Of a DNA stretch of 64,000 nucleotides, positions 53,113 to 62,535 are shown in pieces. The translations under genes and the position numbers were made by a program. Each line of letters opens with the position of its first letter. The first letter of the stretch is position 1. The notes beneath the pieces were generated by a model, which saw nothing but the letters and a program-made list of their open reading frames with translations, was not told where the DNA came from and did no database searches. Source of the stretch: Sphaerospermopsis sp. SIO1G1 (GTDB taxonomy: Bacteria > Cyanobacteriota > Cyanobacteriia > Cyanobacteriales > Nostocaceae); contig JAAHFX010000001.1 of NCBI GenBank assembly GCA_010672785.1, forward strand, positions 124,001-188,000, read 5' to 3'.

Positions 53113-55596
53113 ATGACACAATTTTTTGATGCCTTTATATCCTACGGAAGAGCCGACAGTAAAGATTTTGCCACGAAACTCCAAGCTAACTTGAATGAAA
53201 AAGGATTCAGAATCTGGTTTGATTTTCATGATATTCCTCTGGGAGTAGATTTCCAGAATCAAATTGATGATGGAATCGAAAAATCACATCATTTTCTATT
53301 TATTATTTCGCCTCATTCAGTCAATTCTCCCTACTGCCTAAAAGAAATTGAATTAGCAGTTAAGTATAATAAACGTATTATTCCTATATTTCAAGTCCCA
53401 GAAATTAATCGGCAAACATGGCAAAATAGAAACCCAAATGGTAGTGATGAAGAATGGGAAGCATATAAACTGGCTGGAAAACACACCTCTTTCCAGAATA
53501 TGCACCCCACAGTTAGAAAAATTAACTGGGTCAATTTTCGAGAGAGAATAGATGATTTTGAAATTTCTTTACAGGGATTAATTAAAATATTTGGTAGTCA
53601 TACTGATTATGTAGAACAGCATACTAAATTTTTAATCAAAGCTTTGGAGTGGGAGAGAAATAAAAAGCAAACCAATTATTTGTTAGTAGGAGAAGAAAAA
53701 CAAAAAGCGCAAGCTTGGTTGAAAATACACTTTCAAGATAAACAACCCCCTTGTTTACCTAATGATTTGCATAGTGAATATATCACCGAAAGTATCAAGA
53801 ATGGTAATAATTTGATGACTCAGGTGTTGATTTCCTATGCAGATCAAGATAGGGAGATGATGGAAAAAATTCGTGCTAGTTTGAGAAGAGAAAGTATTAC
53901 AGTGTGGACAAATATGACAGATATTTATCCAGGTGAAAATTTTGAAAAATCCATTAAACGTGGAATTTTAAAAACAGATAACATAGTTTACCTACTGTCT
54001 CCAGATTCATTAAAATCAACCTATTGTCAGCAAGAATTGGATTTAGCACTCTCATGGAATAAACGTATTGTTCCCCTACTAATTGGAAAAGTAGAAGAAA
54101 CAGATTTACCATCATCATTGCGGAATTTACAATATATTGATCTTACAGATAACCTCGTAGAAGATGATTATCTATCTGATGAAAGCGAATTATTAAAGAT
54201 TTTGCAAGAAGATGCGAATTATTATAACCAGCATAAAATTCTCTTAACTCAAGCATTAAAGTGGGAACAACAGAATTATAATCCTAGTATTTTGCTGCGG
54301 GGTTATAACCTGCGGAGTGCTAAAACTTGGTTAGAAGTGGCAGAAAAAAGAACTCAACATCCACCTACGGAATTACAAAAAAAATTCATTACTGCCAGTT
54401 TACAACAACCTCCTTTAGAATCACTAGATGTATTTATTTCCTATTCCCGTAATGATTCAGACTTAGCTAGAAATTTGAATGATGCTTTACAAAAGCAAGG
54501 AAAAATGACCTGGTTTGATCAAGAAAGTATTGCCTCAGGAAGTGACTTTCAAAAAGAAATTGAGGAAGGTATTAAAACCTGTGATAACTTTTTATTTATT
54601 CTGTCTCCACGTTCAGTCAATTCCCCTTATTGTAAACAGGAAGTAGAGTATGCAGCTTCTTTGAATAAACGCTTTGTGACTTTACTTTATCGGGAACTAG
54701 ATCCCAAGGATTTACATCCAGAGTTAGCAAAAGTACAATGGATTGATTTTAGTGGTAAGGAGGAGGATTTTAACACTAAATTTGAGCAGTTGTTGATCAC
54801 TTTAGATACTGATAGAGAATATCTCCGGACTCATAGTAAGTGGTTACAAAGGTCATTAGAATGGGAAAAGAAGAATAAAAATGATGATTTATTATTACGA
54901 GGTAGTGAGTTGTCATCTGCTTACAAATGGTCACTTGCAGCTGAACAAGAGCAGAAAAATCCTACTTTAACTACTTTACAAAAAGAATATATAGATAGAA
55001 GTAAACAAGTTAGAAATATTTCATTAATTCTCAAATTGTTGTCCACATTCGCTGGTATATTTACCCTGACAACTATTTCTCTTGGTATATATGGTTTTTG
55101 GATTACAAGAAATCAAGATTGGGTAAATAGCTTAAAATTTAGTAGTGACGGTAAAACTATTATTTCTGCTAGTGATCATGGCGACCCTCATATCTGGAAA
55201 TCAGAAGATGGCACACAAGTGGCAAGTTTGAAAGGTCAGACTGTCGCATATAGTAATGATGGCAAGACTATCGTTTCAGGTAATAATGATGGTATGGTCA
55301 AACTATGGAATCAAGAAGGTAAATTACTCAAAAAACTCAAAGGACATAAAAAATCAGTTAAAACTGTAGCTTTTAGTCCTGATGGAAAAAGAATTGTTTC
55401 TGGAAGTGATGACAAGACTGCAATAATTTGGAGTGCAGAAGGAGAATTACTACATACTCTGAAAGGACACACAGATTCTATAATTAAAGTTGCATTTCAA
55501 CCTGATAGTCAAACAATTGCTACTGCTAGTGATGATAAAACTATTAAGTTATGGAATTTAGAAGGAAAGTTGCTCAGAACTATTAAAAGAAATTAA
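53113..55596 (+). CDS. Triple-TIR protein with membrane helix and WD40 repeats
   Basis: An 827-residue protein made of three tandem modules, each a TIR domain plus a helical linker. TIRs lie near 5-100, 236-330 and 438-530, each starting with a FISY or LISY strand. All three keep the Glu (E78, E308, E510) that is catalytic in NAD-cleaving TIR domains. Linkers share KWLQRSLEWE- and LLRG-type motifs near 170, 375 and 575. One membrane helix (about 636-664) follows. Four WD40 blades fill 668-825, fewer than the six to eight of a closed propeller. TIR domains cleave NAD or form filaments in immunity. It sits behind the patatin and SLOG genes. Confidence 0.88.
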   Translation: MTQFFDAFISYGRADSKDFATKLQANLNEKGFRIWFDFHDIPLGVDFQNQIDDGIEKSHHFLFIISPHSVNSPYCLKEIELAVKYNKRIIPIFQVPEINRQTWQNRNPNGSDEEWEAYKLAGKHTSFQNMHPTVRKINWVNFRERIDDFEISLQGLIKIFGSHTDYVEQHTKFLIKALEWERNKKQTNYLLVGEEKQKAQAWLKIHFQDKQPPCLPNDLHSEYITESIKNGNNLMTQVLISYADQDREMMEKIRASLRRESITVWTNMTDIYPGENFEKSIKRGILKTDNIVYLLSPDSLKSTYCQQELDLALSWNKRIVPLLIGKVEETDLPSSLRNLQYIDLTDNLVEDDYLSDESELLKILQEDANYYNQHKILLTQALKWEQQNYNPSILLRGYNLRSAKTWLEVAEKRTQHPPTELQKKFITASLQQPPLESLDVFISYSRNDSDLARNLNDALQKQGKMTWFDQESIASGSDFQKEIEEGIKTCDNFLFILSPRSVNSPYCKQEVEYAASLNKRFVTLLYRELDPKDLHPELAKVQWIDFSGKEEDFNTKFEQLLITLDTDREYLRTHSKWLQRSLEWEKKNKNDDLLLRGSELSSAYKWSLAAEQEQKNPTLTTLQKEYIDRSKQVRNISLILKLLSTFAGIFTLTTISLGIYGFWITRNQDWVNSLKFSSDGKTIISASDHGDPHIWKSEDGTQVASLKGQTVAYSNDGKTIVSGNNDGMVKLWNQEGKLLKKLKGHKKSVKTVAFSPDGKRIVSGSDDKTAIIWSAEGELLHTLKGHTDSIIKVAFQPDSQTIATASDDKTIKLWNLEGKLLRTIKRN

Positions 55597-55607
55597 TGAG
55601 AGATTTA

Positions 55608-55830
55608 TTTAGGGCTTGCTGAATAAATGCAAAAACCTTATGGGTAAAGAATTGTAGGCAATTTGAGATTGAGAAAGTGCAAGCTTTTAGGTGGTAGTCA
55701 CTCGAAAACCGTGCATTTAATTCCAAATTAAAACAAAAATTGTTCTGATCAAACTCTTGAAACTGTCAAGAGTCACCTGTCAAGAGTCACCTGTCTCCAC
55801 GACAAGACTTTTTGCTGCAAACCCTATTTA
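55608..55830. repeat. Dispersed repeat R3, copy B
   Basis: It extends from TTTAGGGCTTGCTGAATAAATG to CAAACCCTATTTA and shares GTCTCCACGACAAGACTTTTT with copy A (inverse orientation). It contains a 16-bp direct duplication (CTGTCAAGAGTCAC at about 55763 and 55779). It begins 12 bases after the TIR-WD40 stop. The remaining hundred bases of this 339-bp gap hold nothing recognised apart from a HIP1 site. Confidence 0.7.
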
Positions 55831-55935
55831 TATAAAAATGCTGCTCAGGAAGCGATCGCCCAAGTGGAAATTGGAATAATACTACTTCTTTCTATTTTGA
55901 TCTTGAGTTTTTGTGTATTTCTAATAAACAACAGT

Positions 55936-57204
55936 TTACCTCTTCCCAAACCCCAAAGAATTAAGAGAATTTTTCTTCCCTAACATCCAATCTAAATGTT
56001 GCGGTAACAAGGTTGCTAAATCATAATTTTTAACCACTGTCTTCCTCGCTGCATTGCGGACATTCATCATATCTTTTGGTTTTTCTAAAGCTAAATTCAC
56101 CTTTTCTGCAATTTGTTCAGGGTTAAAAAAATCAACCAAAATACCATTTTTCCCATCTTTAATTACTTCCAAAACCGGGGGAGTATTAGCAGCAATTAAT
56201 AAACATCCAGTAGACATTGCTTCTAACATTGACCAAGATAAAACAAACGGACGGGTTAAATAAATATGTGCAGAAGATGCTTGTAAAACTTGCAGATATT
56301 CAGAGTAAGGTAATAAACCTGTAAAATGGATTCTGGATAAATCCAGCTCCAACTTTTCTAACATTAATTGTTTATAAGTTTGACCTTCAGGAAGTTGTTT
56401 ACCATAAGCTACTCGATCTTCTCCCACCACCACAATATGACAATTTGGACGTAATTCTTGAATCAAAGCTACTGCTTCCATAAACTGAGGAAAACCCCGG
56501 TATGGTTCCATTCCTCTCGCTACATAAGTTACTATTTCAGAAACATGGGAAAGATCAAGATCGATCCGAGGCAAAACTAACTTAGCATCGGGTTTAGGTT
56601 GAAAGAAATTAGTATCTATGCCATCATGACATACAGAAATTTTACTATCAAATTCTGAGGGGAATTGTTGACGCTGCCAATTAGTAGGAGCAAGTCCGCG
56701 ATCGCAATTATATAAATCTAGTAAAATTGGTGAATTCTTAATATGAATTCGACACAAATCATCAGCATTCAAAGGATCATTTGGATCAAAATCTGCATCC
56801 GAACCCCGCGCACGATAAAACCATTCAAAAAAACATAATAATTCTGCTTTGGGGAAAATTTCCTTCATAAATAAAGTCGGTCCCCATCCAGAATGTCCAT
56901 AAACAATATCAGGAATAAAACCCTGACTTTTCAACTGTTCAGAAATGCGATATACAGCTTGTCCTGTTAACACAGCATTTTCTAAATTACGGACATAATG
57001 ATGGGTTTGGGATGCTGCTGTACGAGATGGTTCATAAATAGCTTTAGATACACCAGGAATTGTTCCTTCTTTTCGTTTAGTCCCAAAAACCACTTGATAA
57101 TTACTATCTTGACCTAAAATAGCTGCTAAATGCCGAAATTGGGCTGGAAAATTAGGGTGTAAAAATAAAATCTTTTTAGGTTTAGTTGTCGTATTTGTGT
57201 TCAT
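55936..57204 (-). CDS. Family 4 glycosyltransferase
   Basis: A 422-residue GT-B enzyme. The acceptor-binding half begins KKILFLHPNFPAQFRHLAAIL. The donor half contains YVARGMEPYRGFPQFMEAV, VVVGEDRVAYG and the GT4 acidic motif region RPFVLSWSMLEAMSTGCLLIAANTPPVLEVI, in which the Glu of the EX7E motif lies. It likely transfers a sugar from a nucleotide donor in polysaccharide or glycan synthesis. No other glycan genes are nearby, so the product is unknown. Confidence 0.9.
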   Translation of the reverse strand: MNTNTTTKPKKILFLHPNFPAQFRHLAAILGQDSNYQVVFGTKRKEGTIPGVSKAIYEPSRTAASQTHHYVRNLENAVLTGQAVYRISEQLKSQGFIPDIVYGHSGWGPTLFMKEIFPKAELLCFFEWFYRARGSDADFDPNDPLNADDLCRIHIKNSPILLDLYNCDRGLAPTNWQRQQFPSEFDSKISVCHDGIDTNFFQPKPDAKLVLPRIDLDLSHVSEIVTYVARGMEPYRGFPQFMEAVALIQELRPNCHIVVVGEDRVAYGKQLPEGQTYKQLMLEKLELDLSRIHFTGLLPYSEYLQVLQASSAHIYLTRPFVLSWSMLEAMSTGCLLIAANTPPVLEVIKDGKNGILVDFFNPEQIAEKVNLALEKPKDMMNVRNAARKTVVKNYDLATLLPQHLDWMLGKKNSLNSLGFGKR

Positions 57205-57229
57205 TTAAAATATATTATTACATAGTATT

Positions 57230-57364
57230 GTCGGGTGTGTTAGAACGGAGTTCGTAACGCACCAAATCCTTGATTATGGTGCGTTACGCTATCACTTTAG
57301 TGAAGCCTTCCCGAAGGGATTTATACACCCTACGTATCTTTTGAAGAATCAAATATTATCCCTA
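57230..57364. repeat. Dispersed repeat R4, copy 2
   Basis: It shares GTGTGTTAGAACGGAGTT and CGTAACGCACC with copy 1 at 202-311, as well as the right flank GAATCAAATATTATCCCT. Relative to copy 1 it has an additional palindromic GAAGCCTTCCCGAAGGGATT stretch near its right arm (57303-57321). Confidence 0.75.
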
Positions 57365-57426
57365 CAGCTTACCTAAAAAAGCTGGTTGTTTTGTTGTTAG
57401 CTGAACGCTGGATACTGAATTACAAA

Positions 57427-57732
57427 TTATTTACCACCATAGAAAAACGCAATTTCTTTTTCTTTCAAAGGTGCAAAACCCGCATCAGTAAGTTTTTGAT
57501 TAAGTTCAGTTTGGGGAATATGTTTAGCTCCAATACGGACAATGCGAGAACGCATAGTATTAGACACGCCGCTACGCTGTCTCCCAGCTTCTAATCCCAT
57601 TACCTGGGTATATAAATCTAACTTGGCAGCAGGAATAGGAGAACCATCCAAATCAATCCCTTTTGCGATCGCTATATCAACCGCATCAGCACCAGTGGTA
57701 GCTTGATCATTCAAACTTGTTTCAGTGGACAT
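57427..57732 (-). CDS. Small conserved cyanobacterial protein
   Basis: A 101-residue soluble protein starting MSTETSLNDQATTGADAVD with an even, codon-biased sequence and no signal peptide. The segment GVSNTMRSRIVRIGAKHIPQ looks strongly conserved and basic, and the protein ends KEIAFFYGGK. I recall a cyanobacteria-wide family of this type (possibly DUF4090) but cannot assign a function. A HIP1 site lies near the 5' end. Confidence 0.7.
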   Translation of the reverse strand: MSTETSLNDQATTGADAVDIAIAKGIDLDGSPIPAAKLDLYTQVMGLEAGRQRSGVSNTMRSRIVRIGAKHIPQTELNQKLTDAGFAPLKEKEIAFFYGGK

Positions 57733-57899
57733 AATTCTAGATTCTGAAGATAATGAGTATATCCTACCAGTTCACTTCACTGAATAATTGATAAAAAAAG
57801 GGAACAGTGATAACTGACAACTGATAACTGACCACACTTGCCACTTTGGGAAAATGTAGTTTAATCTCGAACAAGCGGTATATCAATATAGGTGATGCT

Positions 57900-58283
57900 A
57901 TGTCTGATGACCAGACCCTTCATAATAAAGATCGCAGTTTTGAAAAAGCTCTTACAGACAAAATTATTGATGATTATTTTGAGAATTCAGAAAGTTGGTT
58001 AAGGGCGATCTTGAGAATGTGCATTTTCTCTATGGCCAAAATCAACGGAGAATCTGTGTTTATCGTTGAATGTCCTAACCAAGCTGTAGCCAAGCGTTTG
58101 AGTCGGAAAACCTATCCGTTTAGGGGCATGGTGTATTTTTTAACAGATAACTTTGATGACCGCGATCGCAGTTTATTTTGCTATAAGGATGAACGTAAAG
58201 AAACTTGGCAATGTTTTGATACTAGCACCAATACCTGGGCATCTTTCAGCAATTTACAATCTTCCACTACCCCAAAGGAGTGA
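57900..58283 (+). CDS. Small cyanobacterial protein of unknown function
   Basis: A 127-residue acidic protein from ATG at 57900 (the frame is open from 57846, but the upstream codons are poor). It is soluble, with the aromatic-rich stretch SRKTYPFRGMVYFLTDNFDDRDRSLFCYKDERKETWQCFD. I recognise no domain. It is flanked by an ATAACTG-type heptamer remnant upstream (57806-57829) and a GGGAGCA array downstream. Confidence 0.6.
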   Translation: MSDDQTLHNKDRSFEKALTDKIIDDYFENSESWLRAILRMCIFSMAKINGESVFIVECPNQAVAKRLSRKTYPFRGMVYFLTDNFDDRDRSLFCYKDERKETWQCFDTSTNTWASFSNLQSSTTPKE

Positions 58284-58351
58284 AGGGGAGGAAATGGGAT
58301 GATCAAGTTATGACGAGAAAAGCTTGGTGACAAGGGAGGTAAAACTAGACA

Positions 58352-58427
58352 GGGAGCAGGGAGCAGGGAGCAGGGAGCAGGGAGCAGGGAGCAGGGAGCA
58401 GGGAGCAGGGAGCAGGGAGCAGGGAGA
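58352..58427. repeat. GGGAGCA heptamer array
   Basis: Ten perfect GGGAGCA units and a partial eleventh in the 391-bp gap between the 127-residue gene and the small membrane protein. A shorter, degenerate version is in R3 copy A near 1753. The rest of the gap has an R3-like end (CAGCAAACCCTATTTAA near 58612) and no gene. Confidence 0.95.
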
Positions 58428-58674
58428 AAATTTCCTTTTGGTGACGGGGATTGGGTTAATTTATTTCTTGTTAGTCTCTAAAATTAGGCATTTAACGCTC
58501 TCCTGATGCTGAGATTTTTCAAGAGTGAATTTTCCCCACAGTCTACACCTTGTCTTAACTTTAGCTTTCTTGTCACCCAGCTTTTTTGCCTACCTCCAAG
58601 GGAAAACCTATTCAGCAAACCCTATTTAATTTTTACTCTTGACTCAATTTGACTCAATACTCCATTCCTCGTAT

Positions 58675-58944
58675 CTAATAACTTTTACGAATCACAGATC
58701 CACCAATAAACGCCCCTAAAATTGTACCTGTCCAGATTCCAGCTACACTACCTTGCCAAATGGCCCCAGGAGTCACCCAAGCATTACAAACCTGTTTCCA
58801 CCCCCAAGTCTGGGTTTGGCATTTTTGATTGTGCAGCATAGAAGCAATTTGCACACCCATCAAACCGCCAACAACACCAGACAATAGCGCAGCAGTAGTA
58901 CAAATGAGGATTCTTTTTTTCATGGACATAGGCTGATTAACCAT
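58675..58944 (-). CDS. Small membrane protein, unknown function
   Basis: An 89-residue protein from ATG at 58944; other Met codons at 58929 and 58923 are possible. Two hydrophobic stretches rich in Gly and Ala (LICTTAALLSGVVGGLMGVQIASML and GSVAGIWTGTILGAFIGGSVI) are probably membrane helices with a Cys-containing loop between. It begins 14 bases after the ppc stop on the same strand, so it is probably the last gene of a ppc transcript. No family is recognised. Confidence 0.6.
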   Translation of the reverse strand: MVNQPMSMKKRILICTTAALLSGVVGGLMGVQIASMLHNQKCQTQTWGWKQVCNAWVTPGAIWQGSVAGIWTGTILGAFIGGSVIRKSY

Positions 58945-58958
58945 CCACCAACTACCGA

Positions 58959-61900
58959 TCAACCTGTATTTCTCATTCCAGCAGCAATACCATTAATGGT
59001 TAATAATGCACCTCTTTGTAACTCTCCCTTACTGTAACGAGAGTGGATTACCCCTGGAGTCGTACTATTTTTATACTCTCGTAAACGTTTCAGCAAAGAA
59101 ACCTGAATAAATCCTAGCGGTACAATTGTTCCGTTACGTAATTGCACAGAACGCTGTAGTACCGGGTCTCCATCCAAAAGCTTTTCGTATTTCGTAATTT
59201 TCAATACTAAATCTCTGGTGAGGATAAATTCACTGTAAATCTGCTCAAACACCTTATCAAAGCGGGGTTTATCTTCTGGTTGAGATAATTCATCAACATA
59301 ATGACGTGCCATTTCCATATCTACTTTAGCCAAAGTCATTTCTACTTTAGAAATCACCATTTTGAAGAAAGGCCACTTTTGATAAAAGTACCGGAGTAAT
59401 TTGAGATGTTCTTCTGGTTTTTCATTCACAAATTCATCTAATGCTTTACCAATTCCATACCAAGCGGGTAATAAAAATCTGGTTTGTGTCCAGCTAAATA
59501 CCCAAGGGATAGCACGTAAACTACTTAAACCCTTTTTACCAGATGGCCGACGAGCAGGACGGGAGCTAATTTGCAGTTGACTAATTTCCTCAATTGGTGT
59601 GACTTCGTGGAAGAAATCTATAAAATCTGGTTGTTCATAAATAAGAGCGCGATAATGTTGGCGAGATCGCACAGCCAGTTCTTCCATGATTTCATTCCAA
59701 GGTTCAATATCATCAAACCCAGTTTTTAACAGGCTAGCTTGGACGACAGCAGTAGTAATTGTTTCTACATGATATAAAGCTAAATCTAAGAGAGAATACT
59801 TAGAAGCCAGCACTTCGCCTTGTTCGGTAATTTTAATTCTGCCATTGATACTATGACCTGGTTGAGCCAAAATTGCCTCATAAGCAGGGCCACCACCACG
59901 GCCAACTGAACCACCTCTACCGTGGAAAATTCGCAGGTTTAGACCGAATTCTTCCGCAATTCCCTGGAGTGATTTTTGGGCTTTATGAATTTCCCAATTA
60001 CTACTTAAAAATCCAGAATCCTTGTTACTGTCAGAATAACCCAACATTACTTCCTGTAAGTTAGGTGCAAAATTCAAGTCTGAAACAGTACCATTTTCTG
60101 TTTCTGGTTCATAACCACCACCTAAAAAGGCACGATAAAGGGGTAATTCAAATAATTCCCTCATTACAGTCTGAGAACGACGCAAATCTTCGACTGTTTC
60201 AAATAGGGGTACTACACGAATTGTACCTACAGCAATAGCTGGATCAAATAATCTTGCTTCTTTAGCTAAGAGAAGAACTTCTAAAACATCGCTAACTTCC
60301 CGACACATACTGATAATGTATGTCTGACAGATATTGATACCAAACTCCTGTTGTAGAAATCGCACTGTGCGAAAAGTTTGGATAATATCGTTAGTTTTCT
60401 CAGAAAATGGTAATTCAGCGGGAATTAAAGGTCTTCTGGTTTTTAATTCTCCAGTTAGCCAAGCCACCCTCTGCTCTTCTGAAAGTTCGTCGTAAGCTTG
60501 AGGTAGAACCTGTAAATATTGCAGAATTTCATTAATTGCATCAGAATGGCGAGAAGATTCTTGACGAATATCTAACTGAGTTAGATGAAAATCAAATATT
60601 TCTACCTGAGAAATCAAGTGTTCCAATTCTCGACAACTCAACCCAGTTTCTGACAAGTTGCGTTGAATTAGTCTCAATTCTGATAAAAATTCTGCCCCTG
60701 AACGATACATAGCAGCGTCTTCATTGCTAGGCGTTTCCTGATTATAGAGGGACAAATTGCGATCGCGGGTATTTTCTAACCTTCTGAGAATGTATGACAA
60801 TTTGAGACGATAGGGTTCTTGACGATAGCGTAAAGCCAAGGCATCGTAAACATCACTCAGTTTTGATTGATCTAATTCAAGAGATTCTAGTAAATCTGGT
60901 AATACATCACTCCAGTGCATAGAGACACTTAATGATTCAATCAAACTATTGACGGAGTGAATGTATCTTTCCAAGACCATTTTCCGCTGATAGCAAGCGG
61001 TTTTCCAAGTTACTTCTGGTGTGACTGAAGGGTTGCCATCTCGATCTGAACCCACCCAAGAACCAAAAGAACAGAAATTTTTACTAGGAGGTTCTAACCA
61101 AGGGAAAGTTTGCTTGAGGCTATATTGAAAGCGTTTATGTAGCTGAGGGATGCCATCAAATAAAACCTCTTGGAAATAATGCAAAGCATAATCAACTTCA
61201 TCCAAGACAGTAGGTTTAAATTGGTGCAACTCATCTGTCCGCCACCAGAGGCTAATTTCTTCTAACAGTTGCTCCTTTACCTCTGCCAGTTCCCAAGGAT
61301 AACCACCAGAATTATTTTCCAGGGTATCAAGTTTTTGCAGTAAATTTACAACTTGACGTTGTTTATCACGGATAGTGTAGCGGACAATTTCTGTGGGATG
61401 GGCTGTAAAAACTAAACGAATATCCAACTGATCAATTAGTTTTTGGATATGCTGAGGTGGTACATTCAAACGAAATAGTAGAGGAAACAAAGCGGCAAAT
61501 GTACCTTTTTGTTGAGTTAAATCGGTATCACCCCAACCTTGATTAATCAAATCTGAATTCAGAGACTCAGGAGTGGGAATGTCATCCTCTTGAGGATTTG
61601 TTGAGTAGAGGAACTTAGGCAGATTTTCCTGATTTAAGATATTTGTCTCAGAATAGCGGGTTAACTGTTGTTTTTGTTCATATTCCTGCTCAATGATATT
61701 AATTAGCTGAAAATAAAGAGCAAAGGCTCGAGCCGCCCTAATAGCTTCGTTAATGTTCAGCTTTTCAATTAATTCCACTACTGAGGCAGCTTGTTCATTT
61801 GTAGTTTGTCCTTCTGGTGAACACAAATCGCGTAATTTCTGCACTAAGTCCACCATGTTTTGGCCGCATTCTCGTTTCAGAACCGCCTGCCACAATTCCT

Positions 61901-61988
61901 CGACTACCTGGAGACGACGACGTAAAAATAATTCAGACATGGGATAAATATTTTCTGTGGGCGATGAAGAGTATAAAAGGGAACCCAT
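58959..61988 (-). CDS. ppc: Phosphoenolpyruvate carboxylase
   Basis: Adds bicarbonate to PEP to give oxaloacetate, the main anaplerotic reaction and a major carbon-fixing step in cyanobacteria. The 1009 residues fit the cyanobacterial form. The catalytic His segment is [10 protein letters not shown], the glycine-rich loop [14 protein letters not shown], another active-site segment is [10 protein letters not shown], and the C terminus ends GMRNTG as usual. Regulation by aspartate or other effectors is known for the family but not visible here. Confidence 0.98.
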   Translation of the reverse strand: MGSLLYSSSPTENIYPMSELFLRRRLQVVEELWQAVLKRECGQNMVDLVQKLRDLCSPEGQTTNEQAASVVELIEKLNINEAIRAARAFALYFQLINIIEQEYEQKQQLTRYSETNILNQENLPKFLYSTNPQEDDIPTPESLNSDLINQGWGDTDLTQQKGTFAALFPLLFRLNVPPQHIQKLIDQLDIRLVFTAHPTEIVRYTIRDKQRQVVNLLQKLDTLENNSGGYPWELAEVKEQLLEEISLWWRTDELHQFKPTVLDEVDYALHYFQEVLFDGIPQLHKRFQYSLKQTFPWLEPPSKNFCSFGSWVGSDRDGNPSVTPEVTWKTACYQRKMVLERYIHSVNSLIESLSVSMHWSDVLPDLLESLELDQSKLSDVYDALALRYRQEPYRLKLSYILRRLENTRDRNLSLYNQETPSNEDAAMYRSGAEFLSELRLIQRNLSETGLSCRELEHLISQVEIFDFHLTQLDIRQESSRHSDAINEILQYLQVLPQAYDELSEEQRVAWLTGELKTRRPLIPAELPFSEKTNDIIQTFRTVRFLQQEFGINICQTYIISMCREVSDVLEVLLLAKEARLFDPAIAVGTIRVVPLFETVEDLRRSQTVMRELFELPLYRAFLGGGYEPETENGTVSDLNFAPNLQEVMLGYSDSNKDSGFLSSNWEIHKAQKSLQGIAEEFGLNLRIFHGRGGSVGRGGGPAYEAILAQPGHSINGRIKITEQGEVLASKYSLLDLALYHVETITTAVVQASLLKTGFDDIEPWNEIMEELAVRSRQHYRALIYEQPDFIDFFHEVTPIEEISQLQISSRPARRPSGKKGLSSLRAIPWVFSWTQTRFLLPAWYGIGKALDEFVNEKPEEHLKLLRYFYQKWPFFKMVISKVEMTLAKVDMEMARHYVDELSQPEDKPRFDKVFEQIYSEFILTRDLVLKITKYEKLLDGDPVLQRSVQLRNGTIVPLGFIQVSLLKRLREYKNSTTPGVIHSRYSKGELQRGALLTINGIAAGMRNTG

Positions 61989-62098
61989 ATTCTCTGCTCT
62001 AGTTTAGCCAATTAAAGTTTACATTTTCTGCTGATTGGCTGATAGGATCAACTCAGCAAATGGATAGTTACAAATAACTGTTAGCTTTAGTTTAGTTA

Positions 62099-62317
62099 CT
62101 ATTCGGCTGGGAAATCAAGAATAGGCAAGCGATCGCCTCTAAAAACCTCTTGACTAGCTTCTCCTACAGCACGGAGTGTTTTACCAGTTGCCTGATCTGC
62201 CACAACTAGCAGTAGCATAGATGCTGTAGCCATTTGTAAAAGACAAGACTGAGGCATACTAAACAAAATTAAATTCAGATCCGAATTGGAAGATGGATTT
62301 TGTGTTACAGATAACAT
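62099..62317 (-). CDS. Small conserved cyanobacterial protein
   Basis: A 72-residue protein with the sequence style of a conserved family: NLILFSMPQSCLLQMATASMLLLVVAD in the middle and a C terminus EVFRGDRLPILDFPAE. The central hydrophobic run might be a membrane helix or a buried helix. Function unknown. It is divergent from the large gene that begins at 62536. Confidence 0.6.
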   Translation of the reverse strand: MLSVTQNPSSNSDLNLILFSMPQSCLLQMATASMLLLVVADQATGKTLRAVGEASQEVFRGDRLPILDFPAE

Positions 62318-62535
62318 TGCTAATTTTTAGTGGTGGGGAGTTGAGTACAATAGATGCAAAACTAAATTTGGAGAGGATGTGCAGCTTTCCAAGACTATCT
62401 TTGCCCATTTTGCAAGCTCCAAAGGTAACAAAATTGTTAAAAAAAAAGTGCAAAATGTGATAGATCTATGTTTTTAGTTTACAAGTACAGGCAAAATTTC
62501 CCTATACTCGCTTCCTGTTACAGTTAACCTTATAT

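Noticed and set aside
57558..57590. Small palindrome-like GC-rich stretch inside the 101-residue gene, considered as an inserted repeat
   Set aside because: The encoded residues appear to be part of the conserved protein and the reading frame is undisturbed, so no insertion can be claimed.
58324..58506. 60-residue frame of repeated Gln, Gly, Ala, Ser, Arg
   Set aside because: Reading of the GGGAGCA heptamer array.
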